Below, in pieces: positions 1 to 6,163 of a stretch of DNA of 6,281 bases (position 1 is its first letter; each line of letters opens with the position of its first letter). The notes beneath the pieces were generated by a model. The model saw only the letters and a program-made list of their open reading frames with translations. It ran no database searches and was not told the DNA's origin. Source of the stretch: an uncultured Porphyromonadaceae bacterium. Its GTDB lineage: Bacteria > Bacteroidota > Bacteroidia > Bacteroidales > Muribaculaceae. Position numbers and translations under genes: made by a program. The stretch covers positions 1-6,281 of the forward strand of contig CAMWIF010000166.1 in NCBI GenBank assembly GCA_947174225.1. Direction: 5' to 3'.

Positions 1-476
1 TTATAATGCTTATGGGCAGGAGTTGAGTTTATGTAAAGCTTGGCAGGGTTCTGAGGATCCTTGCTGCGGAAAGTCACCTTCTTATTGCCCTGACCCACGT
101 AGAGGGCATCCTTGAAGTTAAGCTCATAATCCTTGCCGTCAACATTGACTATACCCACGCCGCCACCGGTGTTGATTACGCCAAGTTCACGACGCTGCAA
201 GAAATACTCAGCCTTCAAAGGGTCGATAGTCTCAAGCTCTACAGTCTTGCTGACAGGTATCACGCCACCGTAGATAAGACGATCGTAGAGTGTATAGGTA
301 AGGTTGATCACATCCGGCTCCATCACCTTGGTCATAAGGAAATGGGAGCGCAGTTGCTCAGTGTCGTAATGCTTCACGTCGTCAGGATGACAGGCGCGTA
401 TTATCTGATAATTCGTCTCGGCGGTCATACCCAATGCCGAGGCTGCCATTATCATTGATGCCAATATCTTTTTCAT
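1..476 (-). CDS. kduI: KduI, 5-keto-4-deoxyuronate isomerase, 3' end cut by window, with N-terminal signal-like extension
   Basis: The visible 158 residues match KduI (4-deoxy-L-threo-5-hexosulose-uronate ketol-isomerase), which turns the 5-keto-4-deoxyuronate released from unsaturated uronides into 3-deoxy-2,5-hexodiulosonate, the step before KduD. I recognise the family by RRELGVINTGG (residues 95-105), DALYVGQG (123-130) and a PAKLYINSTPAH stretch (144-155). The metal-binding C-terminal cupin half lies beyond base 1. The start at 476 is the first ATG after an in-frame stop 11 codons upstream. Residues 1-19 (MKK, then ILASMIMAASALGMTA) look like a signal peptide, and the usual KduI N-terminus begins near residue 21. 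Starting at Met17 would give a normal cytoplasmic protein. It follows the GH105 gene by 72 bases with no promoter element visible between, so co-transcription is likely. The family call is secure; the cellular location is inferred. Confidence 0.93.
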   Translation of the reverse strand, partial: MKKILASMIMAASALGMTAETNYQIIRACHPDDVKHYDTEQLRSHFLMTKVMEPDVINLTYTLYDRLIYGGVIPVSKTVELETIDPLKAEYFLQRRELGVINTGGGVGIVNVDGKDYELNFKDALYVGQGNKKVTFRSKDPQNPAKLYINSTPAHKHY

Positions 477-548
477 GTCAGTTATTTTGATTTGTCCCTG
501 AATCCGGGTTTAGTAATCTGCAAAAAATCGGTAATCCCAAGCCAAGGC

Positions 549-2873
549 TTAGAAAAGATCTCTTATCTTGGTGTCACCGTCGCCCCAATGATGGTCTTTC
601 GGGAAGGGCTTTCCACCCCAAGCCTTCTGAGATGTCCATGGCTTTGCAGCGTCGCTCCAGAAAGGATGGGTAGCCGGCAAACCCAAAGGCATAAATGCGA
701 GGGAGGTCATATAGAGGGAGCCGTTGTTGGTGTACCAATCTGCCACATTCGGCTGACGACCCGCAAAGCCTATGGTAAGGAAACCGCCGTCGTTGAAATT
801 CTCCTTGCCGTCAAACATACGGTGCATCACGGCTGTGAGGGCGGCACGAGCCTGACCGGGAGTGACACCTGCCGGGAGTTTGTCATACCACGCCATAAGA
901 GCCAAAGGCTGCATAGTAGCCATACGGTAAGGTATGGAGCGACCGAACACCGGGAACGTTCCCTCCGGAGAGATAAGACGCTCAAGCACGAGGGCATATT
1001 TCTGGGTGCGCTTCAAAGCTCTGTCATAATACTTGGGATAATGTATGCGCGTGTACTTATTCGCATCCTTCATATTCTGCAAAGTTTCGAGATACATAGG
1101 ATGGAACACATAGCTGCTGTAATAGTCGAAAGCAAACTCAGGACCGTCGGCATACCAGCCGTCGCCCGTATACCATTCCTCAGTCTTACGGATAGCCGAG
1201 TTGATGCGGTATTCATCGTGCGGCGCACCCGCTTTGGCAAGGAAACTCTCAATTGTAGAGGAGAAAAGAAGCCAGTTGGTATAGGGAGGGTCAACACGAC
1301 GAAGCTGTGTGAACTCTTCTATGTAACGGTCTTTTGTCTTCTGGTCGAGGGGTTCCCAAAGAGCGTCATAACCACGAATGAAGCTCTCAGCCACATATGC
1401 GGCATCCACAAGGCTCTGCCCGTGGCCACGCCATGCAAGATAGTCAGGGCTATTGGGGTCAACGGCATTCGCATAAGCCTTAAGAGCCATCTCGCGCAGC
1501 TCGGCACGCTTCTTACCCTCCTCTGTGCCATCGTCGGGAAGTGATAGCCAAGGGGCTATTCCTGCCATAAGGCGACCGAAAGTCTCCATATATGTTACCT
1601 TCTTGTCGCGTCCGTCCCAGTTAGGACTCACCTCAACCTCCATATTTGCCTGAAGCTTACCCTCAGCCATATTGCTAAGCACCGGATAAGCTATCTTATA
1701 AGCAAGGTCGGTCCAATAAGCACGGTCGGGATTCATCTCCTTCTCAAGGAAACGCACATACTCACAAGCGGCAAGGAGGAACGCGCCTACACCGAAGTCG
1801 GAGGTTGACTTTGAATCGACCACCTGTCCTGGTATCGCCTTCTCACCGATAGGCTGCACATAGCCTACGCTTCCATCCTTCTGGAGAGCCGTGTTACGCA
1901 GATAATCCCAGCCTTTCAAGGCTGCGTCAAGATATTTCTGATCCTGGAGATAACCGTTATTAATGCCCCAGAGCAAGCCGTAGGTAAAGAAAGCAGTGCC
2001 ACTGGTCTCCGGTCCGGGAGCGTGTTCCGGGTCGAGCATAGAGCGTGTCCAATACCCTTCCGGCTGCTGGGCTGCCACCACTGCGTCTGCCATCTTCACA
2101 TATTTCTTCTCGAAGAAATCGCGGTGCTGATATTCCTTGGGAAGGTCGGCAAGCACCTTAGCAAGTCCGGCGAGTACCCATCCGTCGCCACGTGCCCAGA
2201 AATCCTTCTGGCCGTTTGTGCTCTTATGTTTCGGATACACATATTTGCCGTCGCGGAAATAGAGACCGGTCTCAGGATCAAGCATAATGCTGTCGCTCAC
2301 GGTGACATACTCATACAGTTTGTCGAGATAGCGTTGGTTGCCGGTGATATTGTAGAGTTTCGTCATCACGGGCATTACCATATACAGACCATCCGCCCAC
2401 CACCAATAGTCATTCTGAGGGGTAGACATCTCATATTCCATCACCTCACGGGCACGCTTTATCTTATAGTCGTCGGGCAGCTCGTTGTAAAGATCGGCAT
2501 AGGTCTGGAAACAAATCTGCCAGTCGCCGAAAAGCACATGGTCGTCGGTCTCACCGTAGTCATACTTCCATTTGGAGCGGTCATTGCCCTTTGCCCCCTT
2601 CCATTGGTTATGGTCAGCCCAGGCAAGGGAATAGTCGCGGTAGTTCTCATTGCCTGTAAGTTTGTAAGCCTCCATATTACCTGTGTGGTAGGCTGCCACA
2701 TGCCAGAAAGGTGTGGCTTCGGGTTTGTGGTTGTTCTGCCAATGGGTGTTGACCTTATCTATAATGGTCCTGACCTCACCGGCTTCCTTCGCGGGATTCT
2801 TCGGAGCAGCCGAGGCTGCCAGCATCCCGCATAGCGCAAGCGCACTGATAAGAATTCTGCTTATAGAGTTCAT
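549..2873 (-). CDS. Secreted GH105 (unsaturated uronyl hydrolase) fused to DUF2264 domain, 774 aa
   Basis: The protein has two glycosidase-like domains in tandem. Residues about 30-378 are a GH88/GH105 domain with DDHVLFGDW (110-118), WWWADGLYMVMPV (157-169; Asp161 in the position of the known catalytic Asp), WARGDGWVLAGL (226-237) and PETSGTAFFTYGLLWG (288-303). GH105 enzymes hydrate the 4,5-double bond of unsaturated uronic acids at oligosaccharide ends and release 4-deoxy-5-keto-uronate. Residues about 390-745 match DUF2264 (PF10022): YMETFGRLMAGIAPWL (428-443), TNWLLFSSTIESFL (532-545), WYTGDGWYADGPEFAFDYY (567-585), FGRSIPYR (643-650). I recall this family being linked to CAZy GH154 beta-glucuronidases, but cannot check it. 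I start at 2873 rather than the ATG at 2897 because residues 1-22 then form a clean signal peptide ending ASA; the Cys at 15 lacks a proper lipobox. Periplasmic action on lyase products of pectin or a similar uronate polymer is inferred; the substrate cannot be told. Confidence 0.9.
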   Translation of the reverse strand: MNSISRILISALALCGMLAASAAPKNPAKEAGEVRTIIDKVNTHWQNNHKPEATPFWHVAAYHTGNMEAYKLTGNENYRDYSLAWADHNQWKGAKGNDRSKWKYDYGETDDHVLFGDWQICFQTYADLYNELPDDYKIKRAREVMEYEMSTPQNDYWWWADGLYMVMPVMTKLYNITGNQRYLDKLYEYVTVSDSIMLDPETGLYFRDGKYVYPKHKSTNGQKDFWARGDGWVLAGLAKVLADLPKEYQHRDFFEKKYVKMADAVVAAQQPEGYWTRSMLDPEHAPGPETSGTAFFTYGLLWGINNGYLQDQKYLDAALKGWDYLRNTALQKDGSVGYVQPIGEKAIPGQVVDSKSTSDFGVGAFLLAACEYVRFLEKEMNPDRAYWTDLAYKIAYPVLSNMAEGKLQANMEVEVSPNWDGRDKKVTYMETFGRLMAGIAPWLSLPDDGTEEGKKRAELREMALKAYANAVDPNSPDYLAWRGHGQSLVDAAYVAESFIRGYDALWEPLDQKTKDRYIEEFTQLRRVDPPYTNWLLFSSTIESFLAKAGAPHDEYRINSAIRKTEEWYTGDGWYADGPEFAFDYYSSYVFHPMYLETLQNMKDANKYTRIHYPKYYDRALKRTQKYALVLERLISPEGTFPVFGRSIPYRMATMQPLALMAWYDKLPAGVTPGQARAALTAVMHRMFDGKENFNDGGFLTIGFAGRQPNVADWYTNNGSLYMTSLAFMPLGLPATHPFWSDAAKPWTSQKAWGGKPFPKDHHWGDGDTKIRDLF

Positions 2874-2882
2874 GGTGTTATG

Positions 2883-2895
2883 GCGGCACTGCCGC
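2883..2895. promoter_or_regulatory. GC-rich dyad just upstream of the GH105-DUF2264 start
   Basis: GCGGCA and TGCCGC are perfect inverted arms around a single base, standing out in AT-rich intergenic DNA. The dyad ends 9 bases before the chosen ATG and lies inside the presumed 5' UTR. In the mRNA it could fold as a 5-bp GC stem with a 3-base loop close to the ribosome landing site, or act as a protein-binding site. The role is unknown. Confidence 0.35.
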
Positions 2896-2926
2896 ATAAA
2901 TTGTTAGTTAGAGTTTATCTATAGCC

Positions 2927-2934
2927 CAAAATTA
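2927..2934 (-). promoter_or_regulatory. Bacteroidota -7 element (TAATTTTG) for the GH105-kduI operon
   Basis: On the minus strand TAATTTTG fits the TAnnTTTG -7 consensus exactly and lies 53 bases upstream of the ATG at 2873. Unlike the other promoters here there is no TTG at the expected -33 spacing, which would fit a promoter needing an activator, as expected for a polysaccharide-induced operon (inference). Confidence 0.55.
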
Positions 2935-2945
2935 CTCATTTTATT

Positions 2946-2957
2946 CCGAATTTTCGG
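2946..2957. promoter_or_regulatory. Short inverted repeat in the -33 region of the GH105 promoter
   Basis: CCGAA-TT-TTCGG is a perfect 5-bp inverted repeat with a 2-base centre. It begins 11 bases upstream of the -7 element, where the missing -33 motif would sit. It could be an operator or activator site, but arms this short also occur by chance. Confidence 0.3.
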
Positions 2958-3067
2958 CATTTGACTCTCCTTTTCTCTCTACTCTTACCTAAAAATGAAT
3001 TATTATGACTCAACCATAGCATATTTCACATCATTTCTTATATATTTGATAAAAACGATTAAAGACT

Positions 3068-3098
3068 AAGAGCGTCCCCGAAATTCAGGGACGCTCTT
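3068..3098 (-). terminator. Probable intrinsic terminator of mscL
   Basis: A perfect 11-bp stem (arms 3068-3078 and 3088-3098, reading AAGAGCGTCCC and its complement) encloses a 9-base loop, 53 bases after the mscL stop. On the minus strand it is followed by AGTCTTTAATCGTTTTTATC, a T-rich but interrupted tail. Termination may therefore be incomplete, leaving some read-through toward the GH105 gene. Confidence 0.75.
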
Positions 3099-3151
3099 CA
3101 GTTTAGCTGTTCTAAATAAATCGAGATAACTCGTTCTGTTATGGACTGAGA

Positions 3152-3586
3152 TTACTTCTGCTGTTCTTTCAGGATATCGCGGATCTGAGTGAGAAGCACT
3201 TCCTCCTTAGTGGGTTCGGGAGCAGGGGCGGGAGCCGGTTCAGCCTCTTTACGTTTAAGCTTCATCGCAATGCGGAGAGCCACAAAGATAGAGAAGGCGA
3301 TGATGAAGAAGTCAACGACATTCATAATGAACGTGCCGTAGTTGATTGCCACCTCTTCCACAGCTGCCACGCCATCTTCAGTGGCGGGAATGCCTTTCTT
3401 GATGACATACTTCAGGTTCTGATAGCCTGTGCCACCTGTGCAGAGAGAAATCACCGGCATGAGTATGTCATTCACGAGAGAAGACACAATCTTGCCGAAA
3501 GCGCCGCCGACGATTACACCGACTGCCATGTCAATCACATTACCTTTGAGAGCGAACTCCTTGAAATCCGTTAAAAATTTACCCAT
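3152..3586 (-). CDS. mscL: MscL, large-conductance mechanosensitive channel
   Basis: MscL is a homopentameric inner-membrane channel that opens when membrane tension rises and releases solutes during osmotic downshock. The 144-residue protein is close to the usual length (about 136 in E. coli). It has an amphipathic N-terminus (FLTDFKEFALKGN, 4-16), a first membrane helix with AVGVIVGGAFGKIVSSLV (21-38) and the downstream MP turn (43-44). A periplasmic loop follows (about 50-83), then a second helix (about 84-106), a basic patch KLKRK (109-113), a Pro/Ala linker (117-125) and the conserved C-terminal helix TKEEVLLTQIRDILKEQ (126-142). The hydrophobic gate positions appear as Met20 and Val24; the first is Leu in E. 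coli. No strong Shine-Dalgarno is visible. The gene is monocistronic by appearance, with its own promoter at 3638-3666 and a terminator at 3068-3098. Confidence 0.98.
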   Translation of the reverse strand: MGKFLTDFKEFALKGNVIDMAVGVIVGGAFGKIVSSLVNDILMPVISLCTGGTGYQNLKYVIKKGIPATEDGVAAVEEVAINYGTFIMNVVDFFIIAFSIFVALRIAMKLKRKEAEPAPAPAPEPTKEEVLLTQIRDILKEQQK

Positions 3587-3637
3587 TTTTGATACAGTTT
3601 AATATTGTGGATATCGTAATAAAAATTTTTGATTGTG

Positions 3638-3666
3638 CAAAACTACTGAAAAAAAGTGTAAAACAA
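3638..3666 (-). promoter_or_regulatory. mscL promoter (TTG / TAGTTTTG)
   Basis: On the minus strand TAGTTTTG (3645-3638) matches the Bacteroidota -7 consensus TAnnTTTG, and a TTG (3666-3664) lies 18 bases upstream in the -33 position. It is 51 bases before the mscL ATG and points away from the gap promoter. Confidence 0.75.
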
Positions 3667-3667
3667 C

Positions 3668-3707
3668 CGTTTTTCACTATCAAATAACACATTTGAGTTA
3701 AAAAACG
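3668..3707. promoter_or_regulatory. Nested inverted repeat between the divergent mscL and gap promoters
   Basis: Two inverted repeats share nearly the same centre (about 3688). The outer arms are CGTTTTT (3668-3674) and AAAAACG (3701-3707); the inner arms are CAAAT (3681-3685) and ATTTG (3691-3695) around 5 bases. The block fills the space between the two -33 motifs (3664-3666 and 3719-3721), where a dimeric regulator could touch both promoters. The DNA is AT-rich, so chance symmetry is possible. Confidence 0.35.
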
Positions 3708-3718
3708 TTCATTCACGA

Positions 3719-3748
3719 TTGCAATACCGAATTTTTTTACTAATTTTG
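3719..3748 (+). promoter_or_regulatory. gap promoter (TTG-N19-TAATTTTG)
   Basis: TTG at 3719-3721 and TAATTTTG at 3741-3748, separated by 19 bases, fit the -33/-7 promoter consensus of Bacteroidota closely. Transcription would start a few bases downstream, giving a leader of roughly 95 bases before the ATG at 3849. Confidence 0.85.
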
Positions 3749-3749
3749 C
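3730..3749 (+). repeat. 20-base direct repeat, copy 1 (gap promoter core)
   Basis: The 20 bases AATTTTTTTACTAATTTTGC are identical to 4919-4938. Both copies span the -7 element and its upstream T-run, so two neighbouring genes have the same promoter core. Confidence 0.8.
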
Positions 3750-3751
3750 AA

Positions 3752-3765
3752 TGTCCGTCGGGACA
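3752..3765 (+). ncRNA. Small hairpin at the predicted 5' end of the gap mRNA
   Basis: TGTCC and GGACA pair perfectly around a GTCG tetraloop, starting 4 bases after the -7 element. The hairpin would therefore sit at or next to the transcript's 5' end. Such 5' stems can protect an mRNA from decay, which would suit a highly expressed gene. The transcription start is not known, so this is only a candidate leader structure, not a separate RNA gene. Confidence 0.35.
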
Positions 3766-3848
3766 AGCCAATCGAAATCCGGCGTGACGCGAACATTGAA
3801 AAAGAGAAGATATCAAATATCACCAACCTAAAACAATAATCTAAAGAA

Positions 3849-4856
3849 ATGACTAAAATTGGTATTAACGGCTTTGGCCGTATCGGACGTTTCGTATTCC
3901 GTGCCTCTACCAAGAGAGACGACATCGAAGTAGTAGCTATCAACGACCTTCTTCCCGTTGACTACATGGCTTACATGCTCAAATATGACACAATGCACGG
4001 TCGCTTCGACGGTACTGTTGACTATGACATGGACAAGAGCCTCCTCATCGTCAATGGCAAGCCTATCCGTGTGACTGCATGCAAGAACCCCGCTGAGATC
4101 GGTTGGGGCGAGGCAGGTGCTGAGTATGTTGTTGAGTCAACAGGTCTTTTCCTCACTGAGGAGAAAGCTAAGGCTCACATCGAGGCTGGTGCCAAGTATG
4201 TAGTTATGTCAGCTCCTTCAAAGGACGCTACTCCTATGTTCGTTGTAGGCGTTAACGCCGACACTTATGCAGGTCAGCAGTTCGTATCCAACGCTTCTTG
4301 CACCACCAACTGTCTTGCTCCTCTCGCAAAGGTGCTCAACGACAAGTTCGGTATCAAGGAAGGTCTTATGACTACAGTTCACTCTACAACTGCTACTCAG
4401 AAGACAGTTGACGGTCCTTCTATGAAAGACTGGCGTGGTGGCCGTGCTGCTTCAGCCAACATCATCCCCTCTTCTACAGGTGCTGCCAAGGCTGTAGGTA
4501 AAGTTATCCCCGAGCTCAACGGTAAGCTCACCGGTATCTCTATGCGTGTCCCCACTCTCGACGTTTCTGTAGTTGACCTCACCTGCAACCTTGATAAGCC
4601 CGCTACTAAGGAGGCTATCTGCGCTGCTATGAAAGAGGCTGCTGAAGGCGAACTCAAGGGTGTACTCGGCTACACTGAAGACGCTGTTGTAAGCTCTGAC
4701 TTCCTCGGCTGCCCCCTCACCTCTATCTTCGACGCAAATGCCGGTGTTTATCTCACTGACAACTTCGTGAAGGTTATCTCTTGGTATGACAATGAGATCG
4801 GCTATTCTAACAAGGTGCTCGACCTCATCGCAATCATGAAGAAATACAACGGCTAA
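3849..4856 (+). CDS. gap: Glyceraldehyde-3-phosphate dehydrogenase, type I, NAD-type
   Basis: This is the cytoplasmic tetrameric enzyme that oxidises glyceraldehyde-3-phosphate with NAD and phosphate to 1,3-bisphosphoglycerate in glycolysis. At 335 residues it is full length. The N-terminal Rossmann motif is INGFGRIGR (6-14). Asp33 in AIND and Pro190 in the DGP turn are the residues that usually go with NAD rather than NADP. The active site is SNASCTTNCLAP (147-158) with catalytic Cys151, helped by His178 in TVHSTT. WRGGRAASANIIPSSTGAAK (195-214) carries the phosphate-binding region, and WYDNEIGYSNKV (312-323) is the usual C-terminal signature. Every leucine codon is CTC or CTT and alanine is mostly GCT, unlike the mixed use in flanking genes, as expected under selection for high expression. 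An A-rich AAAGAA precedes the ATG. The gene has its own promoter and terminator. Confidence 0.99.
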   Translation: MTKIGINGFGRIGRFVFRASTKRDDIEVVAINDLLPVDYMAYMLKYDTMHGRFDGTVDYDMDKSLLIVNGKPIRVTACKNPAEIGWGEAGAEYVVESTGLFLTEEKAKAHIEAGAKYVVMSAPSKDATPMFVVGVNADTYAGQQFVSNASCTTNCLAPLAKVLNDKFGIKEGLMTTVHSTTATQKTVDGPSMKDWRGGRAASANIIPSSTGAAKAVGKVIPELNGKLTGISMRVPTLDVSVVDLTCNLDKPATKEAICAAMKEAAEGELKGVLGYTEDAVVSSDFLGCPLTSIFDANAGVYLTDNFVKVISWYDNEIGYSNKVLDLIAIMKKYNG

Positions 4857-4877
4857 TATTACGGCTTATCTACCTAC

Positions 4878-4909
4878 AAAGCGCTTCCAATTTTGGGAGC
4901 GCTTTTTTT
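4878..4909 (+). terminator. Strong intrinsic terminator of gap
   Basis: Arms 4878-4889 and 4894-4905 form a 12-bp stem with one G-T wobble and a 4-base loop, with GCGC in the middle of the stem. A run of seven T (4903-4909) follows or pairs with its last bases. It lies 21 bases after the gap stop codon. Confidence 0.93.
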
Positions 4910-4937
4910 GCATTTTAAAATTTTTTTACTAATTTTG
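4908..4937 (+). promoter_or_regulatory. Promoter of the WecA/TagO-type transferase gene (TTG-N19-TAATTTTG)
   Basis: TTG at 4908-4910 and TAATTTTG at 4930-4937 have the same 19-base spacing as the gap promoter. The TTG shares its two T with the end of the gap terminator's T-run. The leader to the ATG at 5018 is about 75 bases. Confidence 0.82.
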
Positions 4938-4938
4938 C
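4919..4938 (+). repeat. 20-base direct repeat, copy 2 (transferase promoter core)
   Basis: Identical to 3730-3749 over 20 bases. Sequence on either side differs: the gap copy continues with AATG, this copy with CACT. Confidence 0.8.
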
Positions 4939-5017
4939 CACTACGCACTTGAGCATTGCATTTTTCCGCTTGGTTGCCCCTCGCCTCTAAGCCATGTGAA
5001 ACCCTTAACCCGTCACT

Positions 5018-6163
5018 ATGTTCTCACAAGACGAAATATATTTTTGGCTCGAAAATGACTTGATTGCCTTATTGATAGCCGTCATCATTGCCGGGATACT
5101 TATACCTAAAATTATCCTTATAGCATTCCGGCGGAAGCTCTTCGATGAGGTCAACGAGCGGAAGATTCACCGTGGGGTTGTGCCACGTCTCGGCGGCATA
5201 GCCTTTTTCCCCGCGATCCTCTTCTCTATGGCATTGGTGGTGGCTGTAAACCTACGCTTTAATAATGTACTGATGATTTATGAGGTAGCCACCAACTCCG
5301 TACAGATATATTTCGAGATATGTGCCATTATCCTGCTCTACCTTGTCGGGATTGCCGACGACCTCATAGGAGTGCGTTATCTGGCGAAGTTTGTGGTGCA
5401 GATAATCGCTGCCATACTTCTTGTATGTTCCGGTATGTATATCGGTAATTTCTATGGCATACTCTGGATCCATGAGATGCCAATATGGCTCTCCTGGCTC
5501 TTCACTGCATTCATCGTAGTCTACGTAGTAAATGCCATTAATCTTATCGACGGTATCGACGGACTGGCTTCGGGACTCTCCACGATTGCTCTCGTGTTCT
5601 ATGCCATCGTTTTCTTCCGTGGTGGTGAATTTATATACTCTATGCTTGCTGCAGCCACTGCAGGCACTCTCTTTCCTTTCTTTTATTATAATGTGTTCGG
5701 CGACGCTACACGCCAGAAGAAGATATTTATGGGCGACACGGGTGCACTGACTACAGGTATGGTACTCGTTTTCTGTGCGATCGCGGTAATGTGTGCCAAA
5801 CCGGAATTCCTTACCGTAGACTATAATCCTGCTATGGTGGCGCTATCTCCACTTGTGATACCCTGCTTCGACGTATTCCGTGTCTACTTCCACCGTGTGC
5901 GCCGTGGCCGTAATCCATTCCTCCCCGACAAATGCCATATCCACCATAAGCTGCTTGCCTTAGGCGTGAATCAGACCCGTGCGTTGCTGCTGATACTTTT
6001 GGCTTCCATCGTCTTCATCGGCATGAATGTACTCCTCTCCCCCTTCATCAATCCCACCCTGCTTCTTCTATTAGACGTGTTCATCTGGACCAGCGGCAAT
6101 ATACTTCTCACCAAAGCTATCCGTCACCGCGAACAGCGCCTCGGCTGCACCCTCTACGATTAA
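5018..6163 (+). CDS. WecA/TagO-type polyprenyl-phosphate N-acetylhexosamine-1-phosphate transferase (MraY/WecA superfamily)
   Basis: This integral membrane enzyme family moves a sugar-1-phosphate (often GlcNAc-1-P from UDP-GlcNAc) onto undecaprenyl phosphate, the first step in building lipid-linked glycans such as O-antigen, capsule or glycoprotein glycans. The family's landmarks appear in order: DEVNERKIHRGVVPRLGG (43-60), GIADDLIG with Asp114-Asp115 (111-118), NAINLIDGIDGLASGLS (172-188), FMGDTGAL with Asp240 (237-244) and PDKCHIHHKLL (303-313). The HIHH motif marks the WecA/TagO/RgpG side of the superfamily rather than MraY. About ten to eleven hydrophobic segments span the 381 residues, as expected. 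No strong Shine-Dalgarno precedes the ATG. No glycosyltransferase genes are visible beside it, so its end product cannot be told; a donor other than UDP-GlcNAc is possible. Its stop overlaps that of the convergent gene. Confidence 0.92.
   Translation: MFSQDEIYFWLENDLIALLIAVIIAGILIPKIILIAFRRKLFDEVNERKIHRGVVPRLGGIAFFPAILFSMALVVAVNLRFNNVLMIYEVATNSVQIYFEICAIILLYLVGIADDLIGVRYLAKFVVQIIAAILLVCSGMYIGNFYGILWIHEMPIWLSWLFTAFIVVYVVNAINLIDGIDGLASGLSTIALVFYAIVFFRGGEFIYSMLAAATAGTLFPFFYYNVFGDATRQKKIFMGDTGALTTGMVLVFCAIAVMCAKPEFLTVDYNPAMVALSPLVIPCFDVFRVYFHRVRRGRNPFLPDKCHIHHKLLALGVNQTRALLLILLASIVFIGMNVLLSPFINPTLLLLLDVFIWTSGNILLTKAIRHREQRLGCTLYD

Noticed and set aside
539..550. Palindrome AAGCC-AA-GGCTT at the end of the GH105 gene as a terminator
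   Set aside because: The centre is too short for a stable loop, the stem is weak and no T-run follows directly; kduI follows closely in the same direction.
492..1544. Long plus-strand open frame of 350 codons, and another of 270 codons at 2022..2834
   Set aside because: Both lie antisense inside the GH105-DUF2264 gene, whose translation carries clear family motifs throughout; their own translations resemble no family and look like random composition.
2811..2873. Lipoprotein signal in the GH105-DUF2264 protein (Cys at residue 15)
   Set aside because: The residues before the Cys are ALAL, with Leu at -1, which does not fit a lipobox; a standard signal peptidase I site ending ASA follows.
2871..2897. 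Alternative upstream start for the GH105-DUF2264 protein at 2897
   Set aside because: It adds MRQCRHNT in front of an otherwise clean signal peptide and would read through the GC dyad; the ATG at 2873 is the better start.
2919..2960. Tiny minus-strand frame (MPKIRNKMSNFGL) with AAGGAG six bases upstream, a possible leader peptide
   Set aside because: The predicted -7 element lies inside it, so the main transcript would start after it. Bacteroidota rarely depend on Shine-Dalgarno sequences, and 13 codons with no regulatory amino-acid pattern are easily chance.
3210..3245. Pro/Ala repeat in MscL as an unusual insertion
   Set aside because: A short Pro/Ala linker before the C-terminal helix is also present in the E. 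coli protein, so it is normal for the family.
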